From: Candidatus Kuenenia stuttgartensis
GTDB taxonomy: Bacteria; Planctomycetota; Planctomycetia; Planctomycetales; Planctomycetaceae
Assembly: GCA_945861865.1 (NCBI GenBank)
Contig: CAMAWN010000002.1
Coordinates: 1-64,000, forward strand
Direction of reading: 5' to 3'
DNA: 64,000 nt
Of this stretch, positions 44,001-59,000 are shown piece by piece. Position numbers and translations under genes: made by a program. The notes beneath the pieces were generated by a model, which did not search any database, had not been told where the DNA came from, and saw only the letters and a list, made by a program, of their open reading frames with translations. Numbering within the stretch: the stretch's first letter is position 1; each line of letters opens with the position of its first letter.

Positions 44001-47000
44001 TGCCGACTGAGTGGGATCACTGTCGAGTTTACCGTCAGGAATCGGATCGCCGTTCGCTCCGGTGAAGTCGCCGTTGTCGCTGTGAAGTGTGCCGTCCTTG
44101 CCGACGAACACGCCGAACTGCCCGATGGCGGTAATCGTCATCACGGCGGGATCGTTGCGCGTCAGCGTGATTCGGCCAGCGTCTTGGCCCACCGTGATTT
44201 CAGGCGTGAGAGCGGTTCCGAATTCAGCGGCGATAAGAGCCGCATTGAAATCCTCAATCAATTTGCCAATCGGTGTCTTGCCGGGCGTAGGAAACCGGTT
44301 GTCTAACGTGGCCTGCGCCGTGACGACCACTGTTTTGGGTGCCGCGGTTCCCACTTGCAGCGTGAAGCGCGCATCCCCTTGCAAGACGCCGTTGCTCGGA
44401 ACCGCTTTGTCGCCGATCAGCACCATGCCGGCTCCGCCGAGCGTTGGCTGAGATTTTTGACCCAAGCTGAAATGGATCTGATCGGTGATCGAACTTGGAT
44501 CGAACGACCATGCCGACAGCACGTTGGTGCCTTGGCCGCCCAGCAGATCGTCGTGACCTTGGCCGCCGTAGAGTGTGTCGTGATCGCCGGGATTGCCTTG
44601 GCCGGGTCCGCCATCGCCCCAGAGTTGGTCATCGCCCTCGAAGCCATAGGCCACGTCACTGCCGAATCCGCCGTCGAGCCGGTCGCGGCCATTTGTGCCG
44701 CGCAGAGTATCATCGTCCGGCCCACCGTCGATCACGCCCACCCAATCGTCCGTGACATCAGAGATCGCCGAGAAGTCCAGAGCCTCCAGTCCCGTCGCGA
44801 ATGACAGATCGTCGTTGCCACCCAATCCAGAGATGCGGAACTGCTCAACCAGCGGAATGCCGTCCGCGTCTTGCCAAGTGGCGTACAGGTTTCGCAACTC
44901 GCCATCCAACCCGGCTCGATAATCGACTTGCAGGTCGTGTTCGTACCCAACTCCCGGCCGCTGCTTGATCGTGATCGTGTCATCCGCCGTCGTGCCTTCA
45001 ACGAGCAGAATGTCAATCGCGTGATCTTCCGTCGGCCGATCTCCGAGATAACTGTTGCCGCCGTGTCCATCGAAGATGTCATGCGAAGGGTCCGCGTATT
45101 CGGGAGACACATCCAGCACGAACAGGTCGATGCCGGCTCCGCCGTACTCCGTGTCATTTCCGTTCTGACCTTCCAGCCAATCGGAATCGGTTCCGCCCCA
45201 GATCAGGTCGTCGCCGCCGCCGCCGTAAAGCTTGTCCTCACCGCTGCCGCCATACATCGTGTCCTTCGCGCCGTCACGGTCGGCGTGATCGTTGGTGGCG
45301 TAGCCCAAACCTAGATCGGAATCGCCTCCGACCAGATAGTCACCGAAAATTGAGTCGTTGCCAGCCTCGCCAAAGAAAACGTCTTTGCGCAAGTTGCCGT
45401 AGAGCCAGTCGCCTCCGGAGCCGCCGTGCAACTCGTCTCCCAAACTGTTCGCGTTTGCCGCGGCATTGGAACTCGGCGCGTAGGCCCACAAGTAGTCGAT
45501 CCCCTCGCCGCCCCACAACCGCTGACCGGCTTGATCGCCGCTGGTGGCATCACCCTTGTCGCCAAACAAGTTGTCGATCCCGGAATCTCCGTAAAGCTGA
45601 TCGATGCCCGCATCGCCGCGCAGCACATCGTCATTGGCACCGCCGCGTACGAAGTCGTCGCCGGCACCGCCATGCACCTCATCGTTCTGGGCACCACCAT
45701 CGACGTAGTCCTGATCGCCGCCGCCATCGACGTAGTCCTGATCGCCGCCGCCGAAGACGAAATCGGTGCCCGTGCCGCCCTCGATGGTGTCTTTACCATC
45801 GTCCAAGTCACCATCCACGGACAGCCCTGCAAGGATGACCGGCACGATCAGAGGCAGGACGTAGCTGCTGGGACTCATCGGTTCCGAGTCCGACGCGGCC
45901 GTGGCCACAGTGAAGAGACTGGCCTGCGTGAGATCAAAGAACTGACGGTCGAAGATCGCCGTGCCGCCCCAAAGGATGTCACTGCCGGTGTCGCCTTGCA
46001 GCAAATCGTCGCCGGTCCCGCCCTGCAACAAATCGACTCCCGGTCCACCGTTGAGCGTGTCTTTGCCCGCGTCGCCGAACCCATCGTCGTTGCCGTCGCC
46101 GCCAGCGATCGAATCATCGCCCTCGCCGCCATACAGCGTGTCTTTCTCCGCGTCTCCGGCGAGCACGTCGTTGCCGTCCTCACCGTGGATTTCATCGGCT
46201 CCGCCGTCGCCATGAATGACGTCGTTCTCCGTGCCGCCCTTTATCACGTCGTCCGCCGCGCCGCCATTGAGCGTGTCGTCTCCAGTCTCGCCGAAGACGT
46301 GGTCGATCTCGTCGCCGCCGAAAATGAGATCGTTGCCCGTGTCACCACGCAGCTCGTCTTGCCCGCTGTCGCCGAAGACCGTGTCCGCTCCTGCCTCGCC
46401 GTTCACGAAGTCGTTGCCGCCGAAGCCGTGTAGTTCATCGTTATCTTCTCCGCCGTAGATCGAATCTCGTGACAAGCCGCCGGTGATCGTGTCGCTCCCC
46501 GATCGGCCGTCGTAGCGGGTTGAATGCGTCGCCGTGACGCCGTTCATCGTGTCGTTGCCGCCGTCACCGATCATGAGCAGCTCGGCATTGGCCGTTTGAG
46601 TCGCCGTCACGTTTAAGAAGTCGTTGCCTGGATTGCCGTGGACCTCGGTAGAAACACTCGACGCCACTCCGTTGACCGTGAAGGTGTCGCCGGCCAAGCC
46701 AAGCTGGACGAAGAGCTTCTCGATGTTGGAGTACGTCGCGCCGGCGGACGCGAGGCCCAAACCAAACAGTGTGGTTCCCGTCATCGAGCCGCTGTTCGCG
46801 AGGCCGTCGCCCGAATCATCCGCCACGACCGTGTCGCTTCCCGTGCCGCCGTTGACGATGATCGCCGCGCGAATCTCGTTGAGCGTTCCAAGCGATCCGT
46901 TCGTCAGACTCTGCGGCGTAGCCTTGCTGCCGAGAAAGATCGAATCATTGCCGGCGTTGCCGAAGACCTCGTTGCGAGTGCCCAAGGTCACGTTGGTGAT

Positions 47001-50000
47001 GGCGATCACATCCGCGTCGCTGCCGCCGTCGATCTCCGCCAAGGGACCAATCAGCCGGCCGGTCGGAGTCACATGGATTGCGGAGCCGACGCCAGAATCG
47101 GCGTCTCCAAAATCACCACGCACGAAGATCGTGCTCGACGCCGTGACGATGCCGGCAATCGTCAGGTTATCGCCGGCGCGAAGTTCGATGACTCCGCCGC
47201 CCGCGAACACTTGCTTGCCCGGACCGACCAACAGATCCTCGCCCGCCGCCGCCGATTCAGTCACGGTGAGCCACACGCTTCCGGTCGCCGACGTGACTTG
47301 ATCGACCTTGAGACTCCCCTCCACTTCCGTGACGAAAACGCTCTGCGCCGCGCTGGCAGTCAGCAGTCCTGGCAGCAGTCCGGTCCCAGTATTGATGTCG
47401 ATGTTGTCGAAGAAACTTCCGATGCCGCCGGTCTGCGCGGTCAAGACGATGCTGTTTGAGTTGACGTCGCTGTCCGGGTCGCTGGCCGCATCGACGATCG
47501 AGTGCTTTGCCGTCAGCGTCACCAGCCCCGCTGTCGATGTGATCGAGCCGACTCGCAGATCATCGTACCGTTCGGTCAACGTGATACTGCCGTTGGTCTG
47601 CGCATCGACGCGCCCCAAGCCTTTGAGATCGGTGAGGCCGTCCACACGGATCGTCGTGGCACCGTGATCGGCGTTGATGGCGATGTTGTTGCCGGCTTGG
47701 AGTAATCCGAAGTGATACGTCGTGATGTTGCGTGTTGAGCGGTTAGCCGAACCAACTCCGCGATCTTCCGGGCCGGCCGGTGTCGTGGGGATCGTGGCCG
47801 CGCCGTCTCCCGTCCGCAGGGCTTCCGCCGGCAAGCCGACGAGCGGAACTTCGGTGGCTTGCGTGCTGGGCAGCAGCGTCAGCTCGATGTTTCGTCCGGC
47901 AATGAGCGAGTCAGATTGCACCGTCGTGTCGGTCACGCTGGCGTGCATCGCTTCGCCAGTGAGGCTCATCCGCACGTCGAACTTTGCGGTTGCCTTCAGG
48001 TGTTCCGGCTGATCCAGGTTGTGCAGCAATTGAGCCTTGAAGAGTCCGCCGACTCCGGGGTCGCCGACCGACCCACCGTACGCGGTGAGTTCGAGTGAAT
48101 TCGTGCGCACGGTTCCAATCGCGCCGCTCAACCCGCTCGACCGAATGTTGCCGGTGAGGTTGATGAGCCGCGTCTCACCCAGCGGATTGTCGATCAAGCC
48201 CTCGACGATGATGTCCCCGCCGCCCGCCTGAACGAACTCAAACAGAGTGGGCTGCACGCTGCGCGTCGCCGTGAAGTTGAAGCCGCCGGCATTATCGGCC
48301 GCGATGTTCACCGACGGGTTGTGCGCGCTGACCGTGCCCAGAGTTCCCAGCACCAAGTCCTTCGACGAGTGATTGATGATCGTACCGAAGCCGAAGTTGG
48401 GACTGAATTCAAAATTCGGACTGCCGGCCAACGTGCTAGTGATGAATCGAGCGGACGGTCCGGCGTTGTCCCAGCTTAGGACTTTGAGTTGGGCTCCCTG
48501 GTCTTCGTACACCACGTCGCCATTGGTAGTCGTCGAGCCATCCACCGCGATTTCGAGTCTCGGTCCCGCGTGCAAAAGGACGGCATCGGCATCGAATGTG
48601 ATCTTGCGCTCGAACGTGAAGGCTCCCGTTTCATCATCGCCACCCACGTCAAAGAATCCGCCGTCGGCGTCCGCATGGCGGCGGTAGCCACTGGTATCAA
48701 TCGTGGTTTCCACGAGCAGGTTCTGAGTCGTGAACAAGGCTCCCGCCTCGGCCGTCACGAAGGCTTGAGTGAAGGTCACGTTTTCGGCATCGGCATTCGT
48801 CGAGCCGCCCGCACTGAAGGAATCGGCCTCCGCGCTGGAGTTGGTCAACAAGCGCGGCAAGCGTGCGGCCAGTTCAATCCGATCCGCGCCGGTGATCTTG
48901 GCCCCTGTTTTCACAATGACCTGAGTCGGATCGAAGAAGTGGACGCTAGACACGGCGTCGGTGGCAGCGACGAGCGCCGCGCTATCGGCCGCAGCAATCG
49001 CTTCTTGGCGAATGCTCGGCAGTTCGGCGACGATGGCAACTGTCTTGCCGGTAATCTCGGCCTGCTCTTGAATCTCCACGGTGTTGGACGCGCGAGTGGT
49101 CCCACTGCCGAGGATGGCCGGAGCCGCCGCGTCGCTGACGCTTCCCAGACCGTTGCTGTCGGAAATGGCGCGGGACACGGCATCCACGTTGGATAACGCT
49201 CGCACTTGGGCATCGTCGTGAGCCGTGATCCGCGCCGCTTGCCCGACGCGAGTGTTGGTTTGGTACAAGAGATTCGCATTGGCTTCCGCGTAAGCGACGC
49301 TGACAACGCCGCCACCGATGGCGTTCGCAGTCGGACGTGCTCCCAGCGACGTCGTTGCTGTCAGGTTGACATTGCCACCCGCGTTCAGGTTCGCATAGTT
49401 CCCCACCACAGCAGTACTCTCACCGCTCGATGTGGTCGTCGCGACGACGTCGCTGACCGAAATCAGGCCGACCGCGCCGTTGTCGATGGTCGCGGTGGAT
49501 TGAGCGAGGACGGTTGAAGTGATGACGATGTTGCCGTCGGCAATAATCCGCGTCGCCTGCGCGGCGGACGCCGAATCCTGAAGAATCGCGCTGACGGTGG
49601 GATTCAGCTTCACCTTCGCCTCCGAGAGGGCGATGACGATCGCTCCCCCCGACGCAGCGTGAGTGAAGGCCGAAGAAATTCCATCGCCAAAAACCGGCAC
49701 TGCGGGCATCTCTCCCGCGACTCCATGATTCGCCTCCAGAGTGAAATTGCCATGCGCTGTGATCTTTGAGTTGGCTCCCACATGGCTGGCGACTGTCGGC
49801 AGGACTTCCACGTTCGAGTCCGCGCCGCCGATGGCAACGCCACCGATGGTCAGGCCATTCGCCACCGCGTCGCCATCCGTGCGCGAGTTGGCCCGCACGG
49901 TGAAATCAAGTGCGGTCTCGGCAGTCACGTTGCTCCCGACGAACGCCCGAATCTCCGGACGAATTTGCACGTGCGCTTCCACGAGATTGGCGCTGATGAA

Positions 50001-53000
50001 TCCGCCGCCCGTCGTCTCCGCATTTCCGAGCGCTTCGTGCTGCCCGTTGGCTTCGACGACGACGCTCCCGGCGCGAATCGTGCTGAAGTCGCCCACAAAG
50101 GCTTGAGTCAGCGTACCCGCGCCGTTTTCTTTGCGACCGGCCACGGCCGTCGCGCTGACTCCGCCGATCGAAACAATTCCGATGGTCAGACCGTTACCGT
50201 GCGCGTCGGCGCGGTCGTGTGAATTTGCATGGACCAGGACCGTCTGTGCCGCAGTGATGTCCGCAAATCGTCCGATATGGGCATCGACATCGGCGGCCGA
50301 TTGTGCTGTCGCTTCGGACGACCCGACGGCACCGAGGACACCGACGGCGGGCGCTTCCGCTTCGGCGCGCGCGCCCGGACCGGTAGGTTCGAACTCCGCT
50401 CCGATGGAAACGCCTCCTCCGGCTTTGATGCGAATTCGATCACCCAACTTCGCATCGACTTTCGGGGTCAATCTGGAAGTGGCGAATGTGAATCCGAGTG
50501 CGGCTGCTCCGATGCTCAACCCATAAGCATTCGACTGAGCCTCGCCGGTGGAGTTTGCCAGCACGTTGACACTGCCACTCACTGTGACTTGAGAATCATC
50601 CCCCAACTCCGCCCCAATGGTGGGTGCCACCGTCGTCGTCGCATCGGCCCCGCGCACCGAGATCAAGCCGCCTCCCGGCGCATCCGCGGCGGTGATGCCC
50701 ACATCATGGGATTGGCCCAAGATGGTCAAGTTGAGTCCGCCGAGTACCGAACCTGCGAAGCGGACCACTGCCGATCCCTGCACTTTCGCTTCGGATTCAC
50801 TCTCGCCCAGCGCCGCGATCCCGCCGGCCGGAGCGTCGCTTTCGGCGTCGGCGATGTTCGTTCCCTGGGCTACGACCGCCACGTTGCCGCCGGCCGTGAT
50901 GGTCGTCCCGGAGCCGACATCCGTGGTGACGTTGGCGCTCGCAATCGCCGTCGAGAAGGAACCATTTAGTACCAAACCGAGACCGGCACTGGGCGAATCG
51001 GACTCGGCTCGAGCACGTTTGTCGGTGCGCGGCTGATCGCCAGCGCGGTTGTGCCGGGAGCGAATCGTGACGTCTCCGCCCGAAGTCAACGACGTGTCTT
51101 TACCGATGGACGCGGACACCTGCGGACTGACTTCGGCTGTGGCGTCACTGATGCCCAACGACGCCAATCCGACAGTGACACAATCCACTTCGGCGTCGGC
51201 CGCGCCTTCCGAGTCTGCCGTGATGCTGATGTGATTGTCGATCTGCAAGTCTGCGTCGTCGCCGACAAACGCCGTGATGGTTGGCAACACTTTGGCGGTC
51301 GCGATGGCTCCATTGCTGGAGATGACGCCGCCGCCGATCGCGTCCACCTCAACGATTGAGGTGTTGTCGCCGTGGGCGGACACGGTCAGATTGCCGGCGG
51401 TCACGTCGGCTCCCGAACTGACATCGGCCTGGACGCTGCCGCCGATTTCGGCGTTGGCGATGGAGGCTCCGCCTTGAATGGCACCGATGGTCAACTTGGA
51501 CGAGTCCGCATCCACGTTACCCAACGAATTCGACACCACCGACACGCTGCCGGTCGCATTGATGCCGGCGTTGCCGACATGCGCCGTCACGTTCGGCCGC
51601 ACGATGGCGGACGCATTTCCAAAATTCAGCCCGAATGTGGCCGCTTGACCGACGAATGCCTCCGACGAGGCTCGGTTGTCGCCGGTGGCGGAAATGGAAA
51701 CGCTGTTGACGGGAGCCACGCTGCCGATCACCGCGCCATTGAAAACACCGGCGGTCGCCGTCGCGTCCACCTTGCCAGTGACAACCACGGCCCCTGCCGC
51801 CGCGACGCCGAATCCAAAGCCCAACCCATCGACTTCGATGTTGCCCCGCTGATCCGCCGCGATCGACACGGCATTCGCGTCGCGGATGACGGCGTAGTTG
51901 CCGATGTGTGCGTCCGCGCGGCTGGTCACGTTCAACGTGCCGACGTTGGCTTGCACGGCGACGGGGCCGGCACCGCCACCAATCGACGTTAATTCCGTCG
52001 TGGATTTTTCCTTGTCGGTCGCGCGAATCACCACGTCGCCGTTGCTGGCGGTGAGTTTCCCGAAGCTCCCCACATAAGCCTCGGTGGTGGTGTTGACGGA
52101 CGTGACGGCGACGCCCGCACCGATCGCGACCGCACCGAACGACGCATTTCCCGTGGCTTGATCGACGTGATACAGGTTTTCCGAGGCGATCCGAATGTCA
52201 CCACCGGCGATGATCTCCGCCGCGAACAGTGAATTGGACGCGTCGGAGACAAACGCCGAGGTCACATGATCGTTGCCTGTCAGCGTCTGCACCGCGCCAT
52301 TGATGGTGCGACTTCCCAATCCGTTCACGTCTTGCCCGGCTCGCTGGGCATACTTCGCCGTGCGTCCGCCGCTGCGGACGCTGCTCGTGACATTGTTCGG
52401 AGCCGCGATGCTGGCGTTAGTTTGGCCCGCCAAACTTTGATCGGCATGGCCTTCCTCCGTGGTGTTGAATTCTTTCGCGGCGGTCCCGTCAGTGGCGGCT
52501 CCCAGACTTAGAACGGACACCGCACCGGACAGTCCGATCGATCCGCCGGCAAATGCCAGCACTGTCGCGTCCAGGTTGCGATCCGAGTGCGACAGAATCG
52601 AAACATCGCCTGCCGCATTGATCTTGGTCTGCGGTCCGACCGCCGCCACGGTGCGATTGCGGATCGCGCCCACGTCCACAGCGGCTCCCGAACCCGCCGC
52701 GCCGACCGCGACTGTGCCGCTGGTCGTATCCAGCGTGGCGGTGTCGTCCGCGCGAATCGTGACCGTCTGACCGAGTCCCGGCGCAAAGGTTCCTCCGGAC
52801 AGGAACCGCGCGTCCTGATTGATCAGCGACGGAATGCTGCCGCCTTGCACGATCGCCTCGGTAGTCGTTTCGATGGTGTTCACCACGACCGTGCCTGCCA
52901 AGGCGATGCCCGCCGCGACCGTGCCGGTGAACGTGTCGAGCGTTTCGTCACTGTCCGCCGCGACCGTCAACGCGCCCGTCGCGTTTAAGCGTCCGCCGAG

Positions 53001-56000
53001 CACTTGCGCCCGCGCACTGTTCTCGATCGTGTTGACGCTGATGGCGGCTCCCAAACCCGTTTTGGTGACGACATCCGTATCGATCTTCGCGGTATCGTCC
53101 GCCAGCACGGACAAGTGGCCGAGTGAGAAGACATCGGAGTCACGCACAAAGGCGTCGTTGATCGCGCCGATGTCGATGATCGAAACCGTGCTCGCTACTG
53201 CCACCAGGCCTCCGGAGATACCGAAGACAGTTGCGTCGATCGTTTCGCGTGACACCGTGCTGACTTCGACGCCGCGCGCGTACACGGCCGAGCGACGCCG
53301 ATTCGGATCGCTACCCGATTCGTTCGTGTCTGAGATGAAGGCGCGGGTCTGGCTGGTGATGCTGATTCGCGTGTAGTTGCCGCCGACGGCCACCAGACCG
53401 CCGGAGGTGTTGCCAGAGAGAACATCCAACAACGAATCCGAGTGCGCTCGGACAATCACCGATCCGCCGTAGTCCGCGTTCGAGTTGATGTTGGAGGATG
53501 AGATGAAGGCTTCGGTCATATCGCTGAGGTTGACGACCGAGACCAGTCCGGCCACTCCGACGAATCCGCCGCCACCATTGGCGGCGCTCAGAGTCTTGCC
53601 TCCCAGACTGGAAGGCGGATGCTCGACCGAACTGGCGATTACGGCCAGGCCGCGGATGTTCTCGGTACTTTCGGCACCGCTGTCGGCATCCCAGCGTGAG
53701 ACGCTCACGGCCGCGCCGTGCCCGCGCGCGGCCACGGTCGAGTGATCGACGAACGCGCGCGTCACGTTCTTCAGCGTGTTCACGGCGACCGAGCCGTTGA
53801 CTCCCACGAACCCGCCCGTCCCGGAGCCGGCGATGACGCCGAGCTTGTTCTCGGACTTGGCATACACCACGACACTACCAAACGCATCGACCACGGAATT
53901 CGCGAGGTACGCGACCACCGTCGTCGCCAGCAAGGTCACGGTGACGTTGCCGGTGACTCCCACGAAGCCGCCATTGCCGCCGACGGCGATCTCTTCCAAA
54001 GTGGCGTGCGATTCCGAAGTCACCTGCACGCTGCCGCCGTTCGAAGTCACCGTGGCATCCGCGACGTAAGCACGGATTTGATTCTCGATTTCGTTGTACG
54101 AGGCCGCACCGCCCGCTCCGACAAACGCACCGCTGCCCTGGCCGGTGAGCGACCGATTGGTGGAGGTGTCCGACGCCTGCACATCGACGTTGCCGTTGGC
54201 CGTGACTTGCGCGCCGCCGGAAATGTGCGCGTCGGTCGTATTGGAAATGTCGTTGATGCCCACGCCGCCAGCGATGGCCACTGTGGCCGCGCCGCTGCCC
54301 GCCACCGCCACGGCTTCGAGTTCCGCCCGTTCCTCGGCGCGGACACTGACCGCTCCGGTGTCGGCCACGATCGCATGGCTGTCGATCATCGCTCGCACCA
54401 GATTTTCAATGTCGTTGGTGGAGATGACGGCGGCCCCCGCCCCCGCTCCGGCACCCGCCGCAACAGCCGCGAGCGAACTGATGTTGGACGTCTCCAGCGC
54501 GGAAACCACCAACGACGAACTCGCCCGGATTACGGCCCCGCCTGAGACCCGCGCGATCGTCTGGTTGCCGATATCGTTGATCGACACGGCGACCGTCGCG
54601 GCGACCGATCCCGCGCCGGCGGCCGCGATGCCGATGGATCGAATCCGCGCATCTGTATTTGCCAGCACGGCCACGTTCGGAGCCGTGACCATCGCGCCGG
54701 AAACGACCGCTTCCGCTGTCGTGCTGATCGTGTTGACCGAGGTTCCGAACCCCACAGCCACCGAACCCGCGCCGCTGGCGGCGATGGCCAGACCATCAAT
54801 CTTCGGTTGGCTCAATGCCGAGACCGTCACCGAATCGGTGACGTTGATCTCGGCTCCGTTCGCGACGCTGGCTCGCGCGATGTTATCCACGTCGTTGACG
54901 GTCACCACGCCCGACACAGCCACCGATCCCGAACCATTGCCCGCGACGATCAGCGCTTGAATCTTGGAATCGTCCACCGCCACGACATGCACGCTGCCGC
55001 CAGTGATGTGCGCCGCCCCCGTGATTCCGGCGGTCACTGAGTTCGTAAGATCGTTCGTGCTGACGGCTCCACCGACCGCGACCGACCCGCTGCCGCCGCC
55101 TTGGGCGGTGATCGCCTGGATGTTGTCCTTGGTGCGGGCCTCGACGGTGACATTGGCCCCCTTCGCCGTGGCTCCGTTCACCGTCGCATTCACGGCACTG
55201 CCGCCGGTGTTGACGCCGATGGAAGCTCCGACGGAGACCGTCCCCGCGCCCGCGGCGGCTCCCGCCAAAGCGAACATCTCGGCCGAGTCCAGCGCGGCGA
55301 CTTGCAACGTCTGCCCCGCGTCCACGTCCGCCGTCGGCGCGAGCGACGCGTTGATCGTGCGGCTGATGTCATTGACCGAAATCGCTCCACCCAACGCGAA
55401 GTCACCGGCTCCCGTGCCGCCAATCGAAATGGTCGTAAGTTGACCGGCTCCGTTGGCCACCACCGTCACCGAATCGCGCGCGACGACATGACCGTCCACA
55501 TGCGCCGACACGTCATAGTCCAACAGATTGACGGAGACCGCCGCGCCAATTCCGACCGATTCGCTGCCGGCCAAGCCGCCGGACACGTTGATGAGGTCGA
55601 GATCATGATTGGCTCGAACACGCACCGACTGAGCCGATGCCGCTCCCTGATTGTTGCCGTTCACCGTCGCTCCGGCCCCGACGTAAGCCTGAGTTGCGCC
55701 ATCGATCAAGTTGACGGCCACGGAGCCTCCGAAGGCGACATTTTCCGAACCGGCCGCACCGACCACGATGGACACCAGCGAGTTCTGTGTGTCCGCTCCA
55801 ATCGTGATCCCTGCTCCTCCGAATCTCGATCCGCGCGGGTCGAGCAACCCAATGCCGACTCCCTTGGCTGACACGTCGGCACGGTTGCCGATGAAGGCGC
55901 TGACGTTCTGTTCGAGATCGTTCACCAGCACTGAGGCCCCGATGGCCGCGTCCCCGCCATACGCAATGGCCCCGACCACCAAGGTCGCAATCGCGTCCTC

Positions 56001-59000
56001 GTTCGCTCCCACATACAGACTGCCTTGGACGGCGACGTGCGCGTCATTGGCCACGAAGGCCCGCACGGTGTTCTCGATGTCCGAAACAATCAGCGAGCCA
56101 CCCGCACCGACTCCGCCGTCGGTCGAGAGCGCGAGACCCGCCGCCACTCCCACGACTTCCAGTGTGTGGTCGGCGAATACCAACACGTCGCCTTGGATCT
56201 GCATGGCAGCAGTGCCGAAGGCATCGGGATCGGTACCGATCCAAGCCTGCGTGTCATTCTCCAGAACCAAAATGACGGCACTGGCACCGACACCAAAGTC
56301 TTCGCCCACTCCGACGCCGCCTGCGATCGCCACCAACAAATCGTCCTGCAGCGCGCGGACGGACACGTTCGTCGCCGTTACCGATCCCTGATCTCGCTCG
56401 TTGTCACCGTCACCGTTCTCGTCCTCGCGGCCGATGTAAGCCAGCGTGTGAATGCTGGTGAGAATCGAAGTCACGCTGCCCGCCACACTGCCGCTTTCCT
56501 TCGAGCCGGCACCGCTGGCCGCGATCGATACCAAGTCGTTGTTGGTGTGAGCCAGAATGTTGACCGCGTAGCTATCAAGCACAGCGTCTTCCGCGAACGC
56601 TTTCGTCGACTGATCCAAATCGCTTTGCGAGTACGTTCCTCCAATGCCCAAGTCGTCACCGAAGGCAAATCCGCCGGCGATGGTCACCATCGAGGGACTG
56701 CTCAAGGCATCCAGACTGATGTCTCTGCCGGCGATGACGGTCACGTCGCAGACAAAGGTTTCCGTTCTTTGAGTCAGAAAACTGAACGCCACGGAGCCTG
56801 ACAGACCAAATCCAAATTGCTGTTGACCACCAGTCTTGCTATTACCGCCACCGCTGCCACCAAAAGAAATCGAGGGGGGCTCAACAAGGCTAATCGTGTC
56901 ATTGACCTCAATGATGATGTCGTGCAGCTTTTCCAGCGTTCCGCCGACCTCCTCGCCGAACAAGGTCTTGAAGTCGGGACTCGGCACGATGCTGATCGGA
57001 GTGCCGCTATCGCTGCTACCTCCACTTCCCTCAGTTTCACTGTCTGTGGAGACTCCGGCCGCAGCCCCGATGCTCCAGACTTTCGGCTGCGATAGCGCGT
57101 TCACTTTCACGTCGCGGCCGGCCGTCACCTTTCCCGAACGATCGGGGCGACCACGGAAAATGACCTCGTTATCCAGATCGCCGATAAAGGCCAGCGTCGC
57201 GTCGTACACGTTGGAGAAGGCTCCCGACAGACCCACTCCCTGGCCGCCGGAAATCCCGATCCCCGGAGTGATGTTGATCGCGGTCACGTCGCTCTCGGCA
57301 TCGACCAGCACGTCGCGCCCGGCCGTCACCACCGCTCGATCTTCCAGGTACGCCAGCGTCGTGTTCTCGACGCGGTCGAGAACGAACGCTCCTTGAATCG
57401 TCAGGCTCGACGAATTGCCTCCCGCGACGACGATGTTGACTTGCGAGTTCTCGGTCTTCGCATCCACGCGGACATCCCGTTTGGCGGCCACTCGAGCCAA
57501 GTCCGCCACATACGCGATCGCGAAGTTTTGGGAGAAGATGCCATCGAAGAAGGCTCCCACGCCGGTGGATTCATCGCTGGTCACATAGGTCAGCAGCGAC
57601 GGATTGCCGGCCAGGTTCACCATCTCCATCGAGCCGAGTGCATCGAGCGTGACGTCTTGTTCGACCGCCGCCTTCAAGCCCCGCTGATTGATCCGCGCCA
57701 TGCCGCCGATCGCCGTCGTCGCCGAGTTGTACGGAAACAGAATGCTGACTCCGCCGCCAATCGACAGACCGCCCTGATCGACCGCACCCCCCGCGTGAAC
57801 ATAGCTAGTTCCCAAATCATCCTGGTCGTCGATCGCGTTCAAGGCCGGCTCGACAGTGTTGTTCATCAGCCCTTGGACCTCGGTGCCAAACCGGCTGCCC
57901 AAGGCGTTCACCGCGCCGAGAGCACTGACCTGCGTGGTGGCTCCCACGCCGGCCACTTCCAGCACGAGGTCCAGCGGATCAACAGGACTGGTGAGCTTGG
58001 CGACGGAGTCCATGTCCAACGTCTTGTCCACGTCCACGATGGCGTGGTAGCCGACGAACGTGTTGGCCTGATTCGCTACCTTGGCGTAGGTCACCGCTCC
58101 ACCGACGCTGACGTCCTTCGCGGCTCCCAATCCACCCACGCTGCCGATCGCGCTGATCTGGAATGGATCTTCCGCGTAGGATTTCAGGCGCAAGTTCCCG
58201 CGTGTGGCGATCAAGGCATCGTCGCCGATCAACGCATTCGCGTTGTTGTCGCTGGTCGCCACCGCGAAGGCCGCGGCGAAGCCCTTTCCGACTTGTCCGC
58301 TGTCACCACCGCCAATGCGGATCTCCGCCTGCCCCAAAGCAGTGCCGACTTCGTTCAGCACGGGAAGTTCAGGGACCAACGCGGACACCAGCTTCACGAC
58401 ATTGAACTTGAGCTTGATCGGCTTCGATTTCACTCCGCTGGAATTGCCGCCAACCGCTCCCAACGAGCGTGTGATGTTTTGCGAGTTCACCGACCGGGCG
58501 TCGATGATCAAATCCTCCGCGATGTCCAAGAGGCCGCTGACATCGGCGGTTGCGATCGACTGATAGAATCCCAACGCGATGCTCACCCCAATGGCCAGCC
58601 CCCCTTGGCTGCTGGCTCCAAAACCGGCGGAGATCGCTTCATTGCGGAATGAATTCACATTCTCGGCCTTGATCGTTGCCGTCTTGGCCTTCACAGTCGC
58701 TCCGGAACGGATTTGGGCCAGCGAATTGGAGTGAGCTACTCCCAACGCCGCCGACACGGTGAAGGTCTCGCTGATGTTGGGCGCGAACATCCGCACTCGC
58801 AGCGTGTTGTTCGCCACCGAGGTCAGACGAAAATCGTTGGCCGCCGAGATTACCGCTCCGTTTTCCACAATGACTTCGGAAGTCGGCGAACTGTTGCCGT
58901 AGGTGATGCCATATCCCACGCTCGCGGTCGTCAGGTCCACATTCGAGGTCGCCGTCGAACCCAACACGACATCGTGCGACGCTCGCAAGGTCGCTCCGGG

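Noticed and set aside
57393-58652. 419-aa plus-strand ORF antisense to the beta-repeat array
   Set aside because: Arg/Asp/His-rich repeated composition mirrors the opposite-strand repeats; no RBS or domain support.
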